A stretch of 64,000 nucleotides of DNA from Apteryx mantelli (Eukaryota; Chordata; Aves; Apterygiformes; Apterygidae), in the NCBI RefSeq assembly GCF_036417845.1, contig NC_089979.1:121863415-121927414 (forward strand), read 5' to 3'. Within the stretch, counting starts at the first letter, position 1; each line of letters starts with the position of its first letter. Below are positions 12,463 through 25,130 of this stretch, piece by piece. A program made the position numbers and the translations under genes. The notes beneath the pieces are model-generated. The model saw nothing but the letters and a program-made list of their open reading frames with translations, had not been told where the DNA came from and ran no database searches.

Positions 12463-13231
12463 CTTTTGGACGACGGTGTGTTCCAGGAGGAATACACAGA
12501 GGATCTCTGCAGCTTTACGTATTGATGGAAAGACCATAAAGAATCATCCTAAGAAGAATGGGGAAAAGGATGAAAAGACAGATGTAGGCTCTAGCCCTGT
12601 CACCTCTCCTCACCAGTCTGGGAAGATTATTTGTTTCACAGAAGAGAGCACCGATTACCACTGCTACACTCTCTTAAAGATTAGTCAACTTTTTAATGCA
12701 GGGTATTAAAACTGAGGGCAATTGGTAATCTTGCTCTGTTACATTTAATTAACATCGCTTTTAGGATGCTATTAAAACAAATGCATTTTTTTCAACAAGG
12801 CATTCTGGTCAGACAAGGACTCAAATTCCCTGAATGGGAAAGCAGATCTTCATCCTAGGCAGAAGCTCCTAAAGAGTTAAGGCTGACGAAATGGCTCCAG
12901 CTGTTTAACAACACATCTGATGAAGTTTAAAGCAGAAAAACATGTTCTTCCAATTTAAGTATTTTCCCTTGAAATGGATTTGGCAGCCATGATAATGCAG
13001 ATGACAGGTTGCCTGTAAATAATAATGAAATATAGTATTCACAGGAAACGTAGACTATTTAGGGAATTCAACATACCAGTAAGAAAGAAGGGCAAATAAT
13101 TGTCTTAGGGTTTTGTAGAGCCAGAGGAAAACCTCAGCCTTTTCTCTTATCTCATTGTTCTTCACCGGGGAACTCTAAATAATACTGTATTTCTCCTTTA
13201 TTGAGAATTTAAAATATTATATAGGTCTTAC
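12463..13231. other. No gene recognised (relic intron or flank)
   Basis: Unique AT-rich sequence between the partial C1 duplicate and the C1-end exon. The A-domain C2 exon expected downstream of 13232 was not found here or further left. Confidence 0.5.
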
Positions 13232-13325
13232 CATAGCACAGAGTGCAGTGATTAAATCTTTGTAAGGTTTCGTTTTGAGGCCAAACACGAATATTTAGCA
13301 CCTGAAACAAGCCAGAATCATCCAC
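13232..13325 (-). pseudogene. Relic exon: end of A-domain C1 (94 nt, intact)
   Basis: The minus strand has acceptor TTTTGTTTCTAG, an open 94-nt exon, and donor GTAAGA. It reads VDDSGLFQVLNIRVW, then PQNETLQRFNHCTLCY, ending in phase 1. The CTLCY motif followed by a split Asp codon is the hinge between C1 and C2 in this family. The neighbouring COL6A4 has CTLCYDKC at the same point (51015-51105). There is one N-glycosylation sequon (NET). No lesion is visible. The partner exon that should follow (C2) is not found. Confidence 0.85.
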
Positions 13326-16300
13326 CTAGAAACAAAAAATAAAGATGGCAGGTCAGAACTGCTAGAGTACATACTCCATGGCTTCTTGCCGCTGGTGAAG
13401 CATAAGTTTAGTGAACAAAATTGGCCCAGAAGCCCCATTTATGGAGGCATGCACTATGGACAGTTAGTGTATATCTCAGTTCTGGTAATCTTATATGGAC
13501 TTGTTCCTAACTATGACCTAAAATGAGATTAAATCATTTTTCTAGTATTAACATACATGCACAAAACCAAAAGTCCCATCTGAATTACATATAACCAAAA
13601 GCAATTTTGTATGATTTCCTCAGTGCAAAGTGCCAGGGCTCCTGCAAATTCCCTAGTTTTGAAACTAGCAGAAGACTTCAGATCTGTCTGTGTCTATGTT
13701 AGGTCCTCAGCTGACAGAGCCCAATGGAAATTCTGCATTCTCAAAGTGGAAAAATGCATGAGACAGAAAGATTGTCATATAGAAAATATTGTAACACAGT
13801 CAAAATTTCTGGCAATAGCTTCAGGTAAAAAAAAATTATCAAAAGTAAAGGCGAACTAAGCAATCTGAGCTGATGGCTGTGCCTTTAAAATGCAGAGAGC
13901 CCTTACAAAGTTGGGACCTATGTGAAACACTACTAAGAGTTTGTGATGTCAGATTTCCAGTCCTCTTTTAAAATATTGCTTCAATACTTGGATTCTAATA
14001 CAGTTGTTTCTTCCTAAAAAGAAAATCAAAAAGCTACCAATGACACAAAAAGGAAGTCAAATTATGGGAAAAATCTTACATATTTCATAAACATCCATAC
14101 ATATGTTTAGATATATACCTTTATAAATATGCATTGCTTCCATACATTTATATATATTACTAAAGTGTGAATAAACTGTCATGAAGTCTGCCAATGAAGT
14201 CCAGCATACACATGAAGCTATGCACAGTGAATCTGAAAGAATTGGCAGGTCAGATCCTGCTGGGCTTGCTCTTGTGAGCAAGACATATGCACAAGACCAG
14301 AGAGATTCAGTAGGCTTCAGTCTCACATCTGTAAATCTCTGCGTTCAGCATGACACCTGAGGAAAAGGAAGAGGCTTCCTTTCCAAAAAACTCAGCTGCA
14401 ATAGAAACCACAGGAATGGGACTAAGTCAGTCAGTCCTAAAGAGAAACACAGTCAGTATCCCTTTGGGGTTTTTCACATGAAGTCCCACTGCATCTAATA
14501 CAGTCTCTTACTTACGCTATGCATGATGTGGAAGTATTTGTCCCAGAAACAATTATTTAATTATTCAAGTCAGAATCAAAAATAATAGGCTAAAATAATC
14601 TTGGGCATTACACTGTGAGTTTCAACCGTGTGTTAGAGAAACATCATAACTTAAATTTAAAAACTAACAGTTCTACTTTGTAAAGTAGGGAAGAAAGGGA
14701 AAAAACAGCTCCTTCAAATTCTCAAAATCCTTCTTATGTGGCAGTGTTATAATTTCTTCAAAATCACTTATTATTTATATTTTCAGCCTACATTAACAAA
14801 ACCTAAATCAATAACTCCATATACTTAATGTAAAAATCTTTCATGTCACACTCATGATTCTTTTTTCATATACCCTTTCTTTTATTCCTCATTAGACAGA
14901 AGAATAATTTACTCCCAAACCCAAAGTTACTGTTATTGCATATTCTTTTTTCCATGCTTCCATAGAAAAATATCCTTGTTCTTTAACAGATTCTTTAATG
15001 CCAAGTACATGTCATTGACTTGGAGTCTTTCTATGTAAAACGAAATTACATGATTTCCTACAAAATTTTTAATACATAAATCACATTTTTTCTGTACGGC
15101 CATTTGGCAGCATTAAATAAAATTATCAGTTATAAAAAAAAATCTCAGTAATGAAATCCCTTCTGACATTTCTTCTTTACAGCAAGTGACCACAGTATAA
15201 TATCTTGTCAGAAACTAGATGGCAGAATAACAAAAATTAATGCATACTTCAGTGAGTTTTCAGTATGTACCAATTCACTTTATAGGAGAAAGTCTACTTG
15301 GAGAACTTGTACAAAAGCCCTATTAAGGGGAATGTGACTACTAATAATTCTGAGCTTTATCTTTTAAAATATAAAAGACAAAGGTAGAATCCACCTTAGA
15401 ATAGGCTTTGAATCTTACTTAGCTGCTCTGTGAGCACCCTTGATTCACCTCATAATTTGCAAGAGAAGCAGTTTGTTGGTTGCTTGATTTTAATGCCATT
15501 GTGATAAGAGCCATCTACCTTAACAGGATAACTCTTATTTCATAGAAAAATGAATTCCAGCAGATGAGCCTTTTGCTACTGTCAAGAAGAGAGAGCTTCT
15601 GAAATACTTTGCCAGGAAGGTAGAACTCTCAGTCCTTGGAAGAAATGACCATACTCCTCTACTACTCTGTGTACTCACATTTCATTCATTTTTAAGAAAG
15701 TGCACTCTGAAGGGACGATGAAAAGAAGCTTCAGTAAAAGCTTGCAAGTCCCACTGGCCTAGAAGCCAAGGTTTGTTTTTTAATCATCTGAGAAGTTCTA
15801 GTATCCTAGTATCTAGTATCCTCAGTGGTGAAAGTGGACGTTCTTTACCAATGTTTTTTCTCATCTTTATTAAGAACGTTTACATATAGTAACAGGGCCA
15901 AAGAAGGAGGTATGGAGCATGCTCCAAGCGCATTGGAAGAATTGTCAAAAACCTCCAGTGCTAAAACACTACTGTTTTATCCTCCCAAGAGTTAACTCAT
16001 GAAGTCCAGGCAACAGGAAAACCAGAGTATTCCTAGTATCTTAACTATTCTTGTAGTTAGCTCTTGAAAAACTTAGCATCAAAACTGCCAATATCAGACA
16101 TTAGTAGTGTTTTACATAAAGTGTGCAATATCATTATCATTTTTAAAGTTTTCTCTTTATATTCCTTGCTCCTCATATTTCATATAAATTAAAATTGAGG
16201 AGATCCTCATATGAAGAGCGAGAAGGTTTTTTAACTCTCAGTAATATATTTTGTATTAGAAGCCTTTTGCACAGTTCCAGCTTCTTTTGCTAGCTTCTTT

Positions 16301-16850
16301 GCCAAGCAACAAAATGTGGAATTTGCACCTATTCAGCATGGCCAGTTACTGCATAAAGCTTGCTGGTTGCACTGAGGTTATTTTTACTAAACAGATTTTG
16401 CTATTTCAGAATGAACCATCTACTGAAAGCTGAGGAAAAGATGGCCTGCTGTTCCATGATGGGCCTTGTAGGCTTATAACCAGATGGGAATAGTCCCAGT
16501 ATATTAGAGTTGTAAGACATGCTGCAATAGGTAGGTTACTGGGCAAAAAATTTCTCCTCCCTCCATTTATAAAGTTACCTATGTATTTTATTGTCCACAC
16601 ATGTTATCTCTGCCATGGTCTGCTAAGATATGCTTACAAAATCTCCAGTATTTCCACATATTTCATTAGCATCACTGAAGATTAACTGACAGATGGTGGT
16701 TCGCAGAATTTGGATCAAAGTTTGATACAGATGAGTCACTACACTTAACAGCGTTATGTGTGGGATAAGTACGACCTAATATGTTTAAGGTTTCTTGTTT
16801 TAAACTAACTCTACTAGGCATAAAGAAGAAAAGCTTAGCAAATTTCTTAC
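13326..16850. other. Relic intron, no gene recognised
   Basis: About 3.5 kb of AT-rich sequence between the two C1 exons. No open frame resembles a known family. The corresponding COL6A4 intron is about 2.6 kb. Confidence 0.5.
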
Positions 16851-17339
16851 CAGGAAAGCTTGGGAGACATAGGGTGTGTATCCAAAAGCAAAAACTACTG
16901 GAAGGACTTCCACTGCACTCATCTCCATGACTGCTTTTTTAACAGAAGATGCCTTTTCAACTGGCCCATGGCTAAAATCCACAGCTATTTTTCCTCATGT
17001 TAGGACCTTGGAGAGTTCTCTTGAAACCATTCGTGGCAATGAATCTCATCGCGCTCCCAATATCCTGTTCACTTGAAGATCTCTGATAAGGAATACTTTT
17101 TAGTGCATTGAGAAGCTTATTCTTGTTGTGAAACTCTGAGAAGCAGACCAGGTGGTGGGTAACTGAGTCATAGGAAGTGACAGTGACTCTGGATCCCACT
17201 GGGCAGTTGCTGTCTCTGATTCTCACACAATTCATTATTGCTATTAGAATCTCTCTCATTTGTTCAAATACCTCAGGAGTGACAGTCCTAGAGATATCTA
17301 AGGCAAACACCAGTTCTGTTGGATATACTGGGCAATTCA
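16851..17339 (-). pseudogene. Relic exon: A-domain C1, frameshifted and without acceptor
   Basis: The minus strand reads NCPVYPTELVFALDISRT and continues through FSEFHNKNKLLNALKSIP and DIGSAMRFIATNGFKR. This is clearly the C1 domain and aligns with COL6A4 53676-54163. At about 16983-16992 a run of five A (GGAAAAATAGC) shifts the frame. Without one A the domain continues as KIAVDFSHGP to VLPVVFAFGYTPYVSQAFL and ends at donor GTAAGA. With it, translation stops after six more codons. No AG acceptor lies at the expected exon start: the minus strand reads CTGTGAAAAATTG where the 12.3-kb copy has a polypyrimidine tract and AG. The frame is open upstream into the old intron, but that is not evidence of coding. 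Confidence 0.88.
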
Positions 17340-17387
17340 ATTTTTCACAGGTTAATAAATTATTTATTTCCCTTGCATCTCAGATAT

Positions 17388-19559
17388 GGAAAGTAATGCA
17401 TATAAAAGCCATATATGAAATGATATAATGCTAAGCAACATCTTGCACCTCATGGGTGCACAAAGGAAAAGAGGGGGCAGATAAAAATCTGTCCAAGTTT
17501 ATATTGACGGTAGGCATAAAAAATACGAGTTCCTTGTTCTTATGAAGGGGTTTTACAAAGATATTTGAAAAATAGTGCTAAATCTTGTTAGCCCTATTTT
17601 TCAGATCAAGTAAGGTGCAGTGCAGAGAGTGGAAGTGCCTTTTTCAGCATCACCCAACCAGGACAAGAATAGTGCCAGGAGTAGAACATGATCTTCAGTT
17701 TTGTTTGAATTCTGACTAGTGCCACCTGCACCTGCGCTCAGAGCCAGCAGGATGTGAGCTGGCTGCAGTCCAGGGCCCCCTGGCTGGGCACATCTGCAGA
17801 GGCAGAACCTACACTAATGTGCTCAGAGCAAGCTTGTAACCATCTCTGTCAGTTTGCATATCAGTGTCCTGTATCACCTGCATACGATATTCCCTCTTAA
17901 AGCTCCTCTTGGGCTCAGCATGGGCCAACACTAACTCAAGTACTGCTGTGCTGCTCGGACACTACTGATTTGATATTATTACTACATCATTCTTAGGCAG
18001 ACCGTTAAGATTTGATAATGCATGTGACACTGCTAGAATAAAATACATTTTGGCTTGTAATTACTCCGGCCACAACATTATGGCTAAAAGCAGAAACTGT
18101 GTTGAAGAAAATAACCTACCGGAGCATGAAAGAAAATTTAATTTAAAAATCACAGACGACAGCAGGGAACATAACTACAATATTGACTAGAACATTTGTC
18201 TAGCAACCATCAAGGGAGGAGATAACTGACTCAACAGTCTAGTCAAGTTCAGTGTAGGATGGATGAAAATTCCATTATAATTTCCTATGCATAACTGGCA
18301 TCAGAAATATTTTGGGAATGGAACACATCAAGGACTGAGGGATATTGAGCCATAAAGGAAAAGGACAGTTAGGAAGCAAAAAATCAGAGGAGAACAATAT
18401 TGAGATCAGAACAAATAAAGAGGAGAAAACTTTAAATTAATAGGTTTGATAAAATGATCTGGCAACTGAGCATAATGCAGTGGAAGAACTGGCAGTGTTA
18501 GGAACACAGAAGAAGATTGGAGAAAGGACAAGGAACAAAATTAATTTGCAGTGGTGAAGTTGCAAGACAGTTAGACTTATGAAGAGTCAGAGAAGGACAA
18601 CACTGGCTATATCTCTCATACGCAGATAGACAGTAGCAAAATAGACAGAACATGCACAGGAACCAAACACCACAACATAGATAATCAGGGAAAAATTACA
18701 AAGGAGGAACTTACATTATTTTGGTATTGCCAACAATATTCTGACCAATAGGGTTAAATCAAATGATACTGAAACAAAATGAAATGGGGCACTAAGAAGT
18801 CCTGTAAACTTTTATTGCAAATAGAAATCTGTAGTACATAACAGATTTGAAGGAACTGTATTGTTCCTTCAAAGGAAGTTTGTAAAGTTCCTTTTTTGTT
18901 GGGTTAGTGTTCTGCTCTTTTGATGAGTTAAATCAGCTTACAGTAACATTCAGAAAAGCTGAGACAAGACATAGAGCGGAAATGAAGGGTGAGAGGTGGG
19001 GAGCAGGACTTCTGACATTTGGTAGCAATGAGTTAGTTCAAGCTGTGCCTTACTGTGAAACCATGTCTACCTCCTTTTTACCTTTATTGCCTAACTGGCC
19101 AAACAATGTCAGCAATGCTTGCCCTGCCTGCTTTTGTCATGGAACAGTTGTGACAGATTCATCAATGCTAGTTAAGTTCTTTGAAGCACTCAAGTGAAAA
19201 GTGTTAGAAGAGAGAAATACCAACTTGCCTGTGTTCTGAGCTGAGTGTTGCAGACCACGCATTTCTGTTTCAGAAGGTATTTACAGATAAATGTGCAAGA
19301 GACCTCCTAATCACAAAGATCAACATATGGGTATCCATATACATACATACATACACACATACATTTATGTATGTATGTATGTATGTACGTACGTACACAC
19401 AAGCAGGGGTAAAGCTCCAAGTGACATCTGGAGGCAAAATCCTATCTACCCAAGGACCTACCACAAGATCATTTTAAGGTCTTCTCGCAGGGTGGTGTGT
19501 GGTATTTTTGCCACCTGTCACAGAACAGACAAGACCCACTAGAAAGTTTGTCTGACAGT
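17388..19559. other. Gap in the relic where neck and late helix exons are expected
   Basis: In COL6A4, four exons lie between the 63-nt helix exon and C1: a second 63-nt helix exon, a 36-nt helix exon, the 37-nt Cys neck and a 12-nt microexon. I could find none of them here. The tract also carries the microsatellite at 19.34 kb and adjoins the GC-rich repeat at 19.56 kb. Confidence 0.5.
19337..19398. repeat. (ATAC)n / (GTAT)n microsatellite, self-complementary
   Basis: ATAC repeats are followed by ATGT repeats and a short ACGT stretch. The two halves are complementary, so each strand could fold into a hairpin. The threonine/tyrosine/valine-rich frames crossing it are artefacts. Confidence 0.85.
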
Positions 19560-20086
19560 ATGTCAGGGCCCTGAGTGCATCCCCCACAAGGGGTGTGGTG
19601 CCAGGGCTCAGGGCCAGCTCAGAGCCAGCACTGCTGGGGACTGCCCCCTTCCCGCTGGCACCATAGGGAGAGGCTCCCAGGCAGCCCCACCACATCGTGG
19701 CCCCTGCCTGGCCATGGCAGATCCCGACTCTGATCCGCAGACCGTCTGCTCAGCCCAGCCTCAGCCTGGCCCCGTCACCACAGCTTTGCTCAGCCTTCGT
19801 AGGGCCATGTTAGACCCTGTTACCATGAGGGTAACCAGACCTGATCCAGACCCCAACCTTTGGGCCAGCTGCCCCAGCCTCAGTCCAGCCCCATCCCCAC
19901 TGAAGCCCAGGGCTGGAGGCTGCCTCTGGCTGCTCCCCTGGCTGCCTGCTCCTTTGCTGGGGCAGTGGGACAGGCCCTTCTTGGTGAGGGCACTGCCCAG
20001 CCTGGCTTGTTACCACCCTCGGCTCCTGGCTCTCCTTCCCATAGGGAGGAGCTGCCCCTCACTGCTCCCTGTCACAGCAAAGGAGA
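19560..20086. repeat. GC-rich interspersed repeat, copy 2 of 3
   Basis: It begins near 'agggccctgagtgcatccc' and ends near 'gaggagctgcccctcactgc'. Shared words with copy 3 include 'gtgggacaggcccttcttgg' against 'gtgggacaggacccttgtcg', then 'agggcactgcc' and 'ctcctggctc' or 'ctcccggctc'. With copy 1 it shares 'cccagcctcagcctggccc'. Same orientation as the other two. It sits inside the collagen relic, in the interval where four exons are missing. Family unknown. Confidence 0.65.
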
Positions 20087-20462
20087 TCTGAAGTTAATAT
20101 TCAGTCATGGAAACTTGGAGAAAAAAGGAAGAAACACACGAGAACTTGGGGAAATTAGGATAAAAAAATTAAATGGGGAATAATTGGGGATCATCACAAC
20201 AGCAAATTTCTTCTAATGTAGTTTTTTATGTAAAAGGCACAAAAGCAAAGTGATCTGGAATAGTAGGTAGGACATTCAGAAATGGTTATTGCTTCTGATT
20301 AGTGCGACATACACAGGGACAGAGTGTGGGCAAGATTAGCAGCCTTTGAAAATCAAAGACAAAGCATTTAAAATCAATACAAGTGTGCGATCAGCACATC
20401 GAAAAGGAATCTATTAAAAACAAAACAACCCATAAAAGAATGACCTATGATAAGGTACTTGC

Positions 20463-20525
20463 CATCCTTCCTCTATACCCTTTTGATCCATGTTCCCATG
20501 CAATTCCTTTGTCCCCAGCTTCACC
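20463..20525 (-). pseudogene. Relic helix exon (63 nt) with Gly-to-Trp change and GC donor
   Basis: The minus strand reads GEAGDKGIAWEHGSKGYRGR then Met. It aligns with COL6A4 58414-58476 (GEEGDPGIPGAEGPKGVRGR). The glycine expected at residue 10 is Trp (TGG for GGG). The acceptor is AG with a poor polypyrimidine tract. The donor is GCAAGT at 20462-20457 instead of GT, which fits either a rare GC-AG intron or a T-to-C decay. Confidence 0.8.
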
Positions 20526-23040
20526 CTAGTTAATTGGGAAAAAAAATATTTAAAATAAAAACAGGCTCTTCTGATAAAAATGTGAACTTCTCAAGAAATT
20601 ATGGCAGTATTTCCCTACTGAAATGAATGCATATGAAAGGCTGTGCAGGCAAAAAATTAGGCATTGACTCATACAAAAAGAAAAAAAAAAACCTACCAGG
20701 GAAACAGAAAATGAGATGCAGCTGTTACTTTAATATGGCATCATAAGATAATAGAAAACTTACAACATCACATGTGGAAGCACTTTTCTCTCTAGTCTGC
20801 CAAAAACATGTTGTTGACTGCAGTGTATTCTCTCTATATAATACCTACTGTGGCAGAAGTGTGCTGCCTCTAAAATGTGATTTATCTGCTTGTTTACCAA
20901 ACCACACACTGATTTCCCAAGAGAACATTAAAGAGCCGGCAGTTCAATTTATTTAACAAACCTTCTATTCAATTTAACTGAAACAGAATCACACCCTAAT
21001 TACTGTGCAAGTAAAAATATTGGAGAAAATATTAACAACCAATTTCTGGCAAGGATGTTGAAAATGTCCAGTGATAACAACAAGAACAAACACCTGTCCT
21101 AGGTATTCTTCCTCTATGGAGTAAAATATATGTGTCAGCAAAGCGGCAGAACCTGAGGCACTCCTGATCCTTTTTTATCCCGTACACAAACAGTCGTTCA
21201 CCAGGAAGGTTTGTGTCAGAGATCTGACATTCGACTTGCCCACATTCTCTCCAAGCCATGACACTCAGCAGAATCATGCTGCTTTTGCTGTGGCTATAGC
21301 TCTGCATCCACATAGGGTATAGAGCCTATTAAGTGCTTTATTAGCAGCTTAAGCGGCTTTATTAGCGAAAACTAAAGTATAATACCGATTGCACAGCTCT
21401 GCCCTATTTGTGCTGTGGAGAAGAACCAAGTTCCCAGGTCCTGCTCTAAGTATCATAAAGTGGCACTTTCCTTCATTTCTTTGATCATCCAGCATTTTCA
21501 TAGTTTTTAGAGCTAGATCAAGAGTTTCCTTTGATTTATACTTCAAATTCAGCTTGAAAAAAGACTCAGTCTCTTTCTGGAAAGACTGGTTTTTAAATTT
21601 GTGATCCTGAGTTGAGACAAAAAAAGTTAAATATTGACATTTTTTTCATGGGACAGAAATTTAGTGTTTCATTCAGCCATCATTATCTTATTGCTTAAAT
21701 TAACTGAAATAAATTTTCCATTTGTCCTTTCTGAGCAGTTGTGGATTTGCTGCAAAAATCCAGATCACTTTGTTTTGCAAAAAAAAAAGGTGGAGAGACA
21801 AGAGATTTTTTTCCCAGTTAAATTTATTTTGGCATTTCAATATAAGAAACCTAGAATCCGTAATATACCCATAGGAATATTAATAGCTGGCATATGTCAA
21901 ACACATGCTTATTACATAAAGATTGCCAGAATGAATTAGGCTTGATTTAGAAGTATCCAGCTGGAGACCAGCTTGTTATCCTACTTTATAAATTACCAAT
22001 TAAATTATTTCTGTTCATGAAATTATTAATTCTCTTTTAAAAACTATTTCCATATAAAACATCATGTTAACAGATTGTTGAGCTTGCAGAATTTAGGTGC
22101 TTGAAAGTGAAGGAAGGCCAATATTTGCGCAAGATTTCTGCTAAGAGAATTCTTTATTTTTTCTCTCTGAAGGTTTTTGGTCCTGTGTCCACATAATTAT
22201 CAGCATAGGGTTGGTCTGAATCAAGTTGATTTGACATGGTCATGCAATGCAGCAGAGCAAGACCTCCCACCTCCCTGTGCTTCAGCTGTAGGGAAGGCAG
22301 AAGCTGTGTTCCCCTCTATAAGGAAGCTCATCTGAAGCTTCTGGACTGGGTAAAGCCACTGGCTGCGTGTGCAGCTTCTGGATATTTGGAAATAGGGAAA
22401 AAAACTGCCTGCAAATACTATCTTTGCTTAATGGTTGAAGTGGCCTGTAAATACAAACCTTGATCAAAAGACTGCACAAAGAGCAAATTTACTGTCTGTT
22501 CTGACTGTAGGAGGGACAAAGGCAAATGATTAACAGGGGGGTTCCCCAAAAATCATTTCAATCTGGGCTCTTTCCCTCAAGTTATCACTCATGTAGGAAA
22601 TCTGGGGCTTCCTTCTCTATGTCTTTGTGAAAGTTGCTCCTTCATCTAGCAACCAGCATCTGATTGTTACCCCTAGCAAAACACCTGTCCCATTTTTATC
22701 TAGTGCTCTGTGGCTAGAGGGAGGAGTATTGCAGATGCAAGGCTTCAGTAGATTACCACTTATGGTGCACACAGTAACAAAACTCCTTTAACAAGCCCAA
22801 ATCCTACTTTTCTTCACAAAAGGTCAAGAAAATGTGCTCAACGTATGGAAAGTTACCTACAAAAATTAGTCCCATTTTTAAAAAGAAACGCAGAGCACAA
22901 AATCTGCCATTTTTAGAATGATGAATTTCTATTAGCTACAACTGAGTTACATTGGCATAAGCACAAAGCAGTAAAACACAGCTTATTTAAGGTAACTTAT
23001 GTGAAAACCTCAGAACTGCTGAGAAAAAAAAAAAAGATAC
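20526..23040. other. Relic intron, no gene recognised
   Basis: About 2.5 kb. Two minus-strand open frames (21032-21313 and 21349-21546) were examined and match no family I know. No Gly-X-Y exon was seen. Confidence 0.5.
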
Positions 23041-23076
23041 CTTTAGTCCAGAATTCCCAGGCAATCCTTGATATCC
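23041..23076 (-). pseudogene. Relic helix exon (36 nt, intact)
   Basis: Acceptor GTTACAG, donor GTATCT. It reads GYQGLPGNSGLK with every third residue Gly. Counterpart of COL6A4 58616-58651 (GESGFIGYPGTK). Confidence 0.82.
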
Positions 23077-23162
23077 CTGTAACACAGAGTTTAGAGATAA
23101 TTAAATTCACTGTATCATACCAGTGTTGATTTTTCATTGGCATTTGAAAGCAATAGGCTGTT

Positions 23163-23310
23163 GTATATGTATATGTATGAATATACACATTATATATATA
23201 ATATGCACATGTAACTATACATACAAATATATATACATATATATATAAATAAAAAGTATACACACACACACATATATAATATAATATGTATATGCATACA
23301 CATATAAAAT
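23163..23310. repeat. AT/TG/CA-rich microsatellite cluster
   Basis: Mixed TATATG, TATA and CACACA units in a relic intron, with several short palindromes. No gene content. Confidence 0.8.
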
Positions 23311-24230
23311 ACTACTGATAAGAATCTATTTAAAGTTTAACCTGTCCCGGTCATGAAAATTTGTGAAAAAGTGTAAAAATTTCAATGCACTGCAGCTAAA
23401 GGGAACCAATCTTAGGACATCAAAACTCTTGAAGTATGTTTCTAGTAAATCAGATGTAGGACAGGGGCAAGCAACTTGTCCATTGTGATACTACAAACTG
23501 TATTTTTCATTCCCAAACAGGAGATTAAACATGCTAACAAGAACTTAGTGTTGGCCAGGAGACATCGTTTTGTTGAGAAGCAATATGCCATTTGAGCAAC
23601 ATCTCATTTCTGCGTGAGCCCCAGCTCCTGGCTCTGCTGAGTTCTGACTCCTGCAGGAGCCTGGAGCTGATGCCTCTCGTGGCTCCCAGCTGCCATCCCA
23701 GAGTTTTCCCCAGCTGTTAGAGATCTGCCACTTCACTGGCCCTCAACTTCATCTGCCATTTGCTTCAGTAGCACAGAAATGCACTTTCCCTTGTTTCAGA
23801 TGAGAATTTTTATAAGCACTGAGGCATCCTAGAAACACTGTAAGCTAATAACAAAGTGTAAAACACTACAAGTGTGTTGATAGTGTCAGTTGTCCCCTAG
23901 TTCTTTTATGCTGAGTGACTCTTAGACTGAAGGAACAGTATCTTATCAAGCACCATCAGTGCATAGGACTAGCAGATGCTATAGGAATAAACCTTCCTGC
24001 TTCGGGTTTCTGCACTACTCCTAGCAAAGGACTGGGCTATTTGCAGTGTTATCCACTTTTGGCCTAGCTGGTTGTTCTGTAGGATGCTTCTGTAGGAAAA
24101 GACATTGAAAATGGGCTGGTCAGGAGGTTTCATTCACTGTTAATTATTTACAGAGGATAACAATTCTTATTTTTTTTAATATGAAAGAGTCATGGTTCAT
24201 TTGGCCAGTGTTGGATGTTGGATCCAAAAT

Positions 24231-24255
24231 CTCTCTCTCTCTCTCTCTCTCTCTC
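24231..24255. repeat. (CT)12 microsatellite
   Basis: Twelve CT units plus one C, in the relic intron between the 36-nt and 51-nt helix exons. On the minus strand it is a GA tract. Confidence 0.9.
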
Positions 24256-25130
24256 CACTTAGAAATCATCTAAGTGATTTCTCAGGGTCAAGCTGTTAAT
24301 GCTTCTGTCAGTGTGTGGTATAAGCATCTCTAGTTTGTCTTCTCATTCCCACACATACCTCACACACAGTTTCACCAACCAGTGCCACAGTCTCTGGCTC
24401 TTCCCAAGGAAATCACTGAGGCCAAACAGCTCACTTCTCATCAGAACCTTGTTAATGACTTTTTGAATAGCATTACTTGTGTTTCAACTGTTTGTCCAAA
24501 GAAGCTTAATGGTCCCTTTTGATGTATTCTAAATAAAAGACAACTTTTGCAGCCACCAGCTCTCATAAATTATAGAAATGTAAAACTAGGAGGAACTTGC
24601 TATGTGATTTGCCTGATTTTTCTGCCAAAACATCATATAATCCTGCTTCTGAAAGTATCAAGTTCCATTTAAAATCTAATGAGGCCTCCCAGATCCTATA
24701 ACCACTACCAGAAATACATTCTAGGACCAGTATGAACTAGCTTCATCAACATGCCCAATGATGGCTCTTGGCCTTGGGACCTTATAGTCTAAAGTGCTTA
24801 AGGACACAAAACCCACAACAATCCACACTGATTTCAGCAATGCAGTGTTTGGGCTCAGGTGTGTTTAAATAGAACAGAATGAGGCCATGCAGAAAGAGGC
24901 TAGCGGAATGAGAACCTCAGTTAATCATAACAAGTGATAATTAGAAATATAAATCAGTAGTCATGCAGAAGGTTAGAGTTCTACCTTATATGGCTTGGGC
25001 TGAAATTCAAATATCTACAAATGGTGCCTGTTGTTTGCATTTCCCCCAGCTTTCACCTTTGCTGTAAATGGCTTCTAATATAACAGAGAAAATAATAACA
25101 ATTTTCTTACGGTACCTCTTTCAGGTTTAC

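Noticed and set aside
19291..19542. Opposed frames rich in Thr, Tyr, Ile and Val
   Set aside because: They translate the ATAC/GTAT microsatellite.
19714..20183. Open frames of 125 and 107 codons on the plus strand
   Set aside because: They lie in GC-rich repeat copy 2; same compositional artefact, no conserved frame between copies.
21032..21546. Two adjacent minus-strand frames of 93 and 65 codons
   Set aside because: Tested as a decayed A domain or transposon fragment; no motif matched, and they lie in a relic intron.
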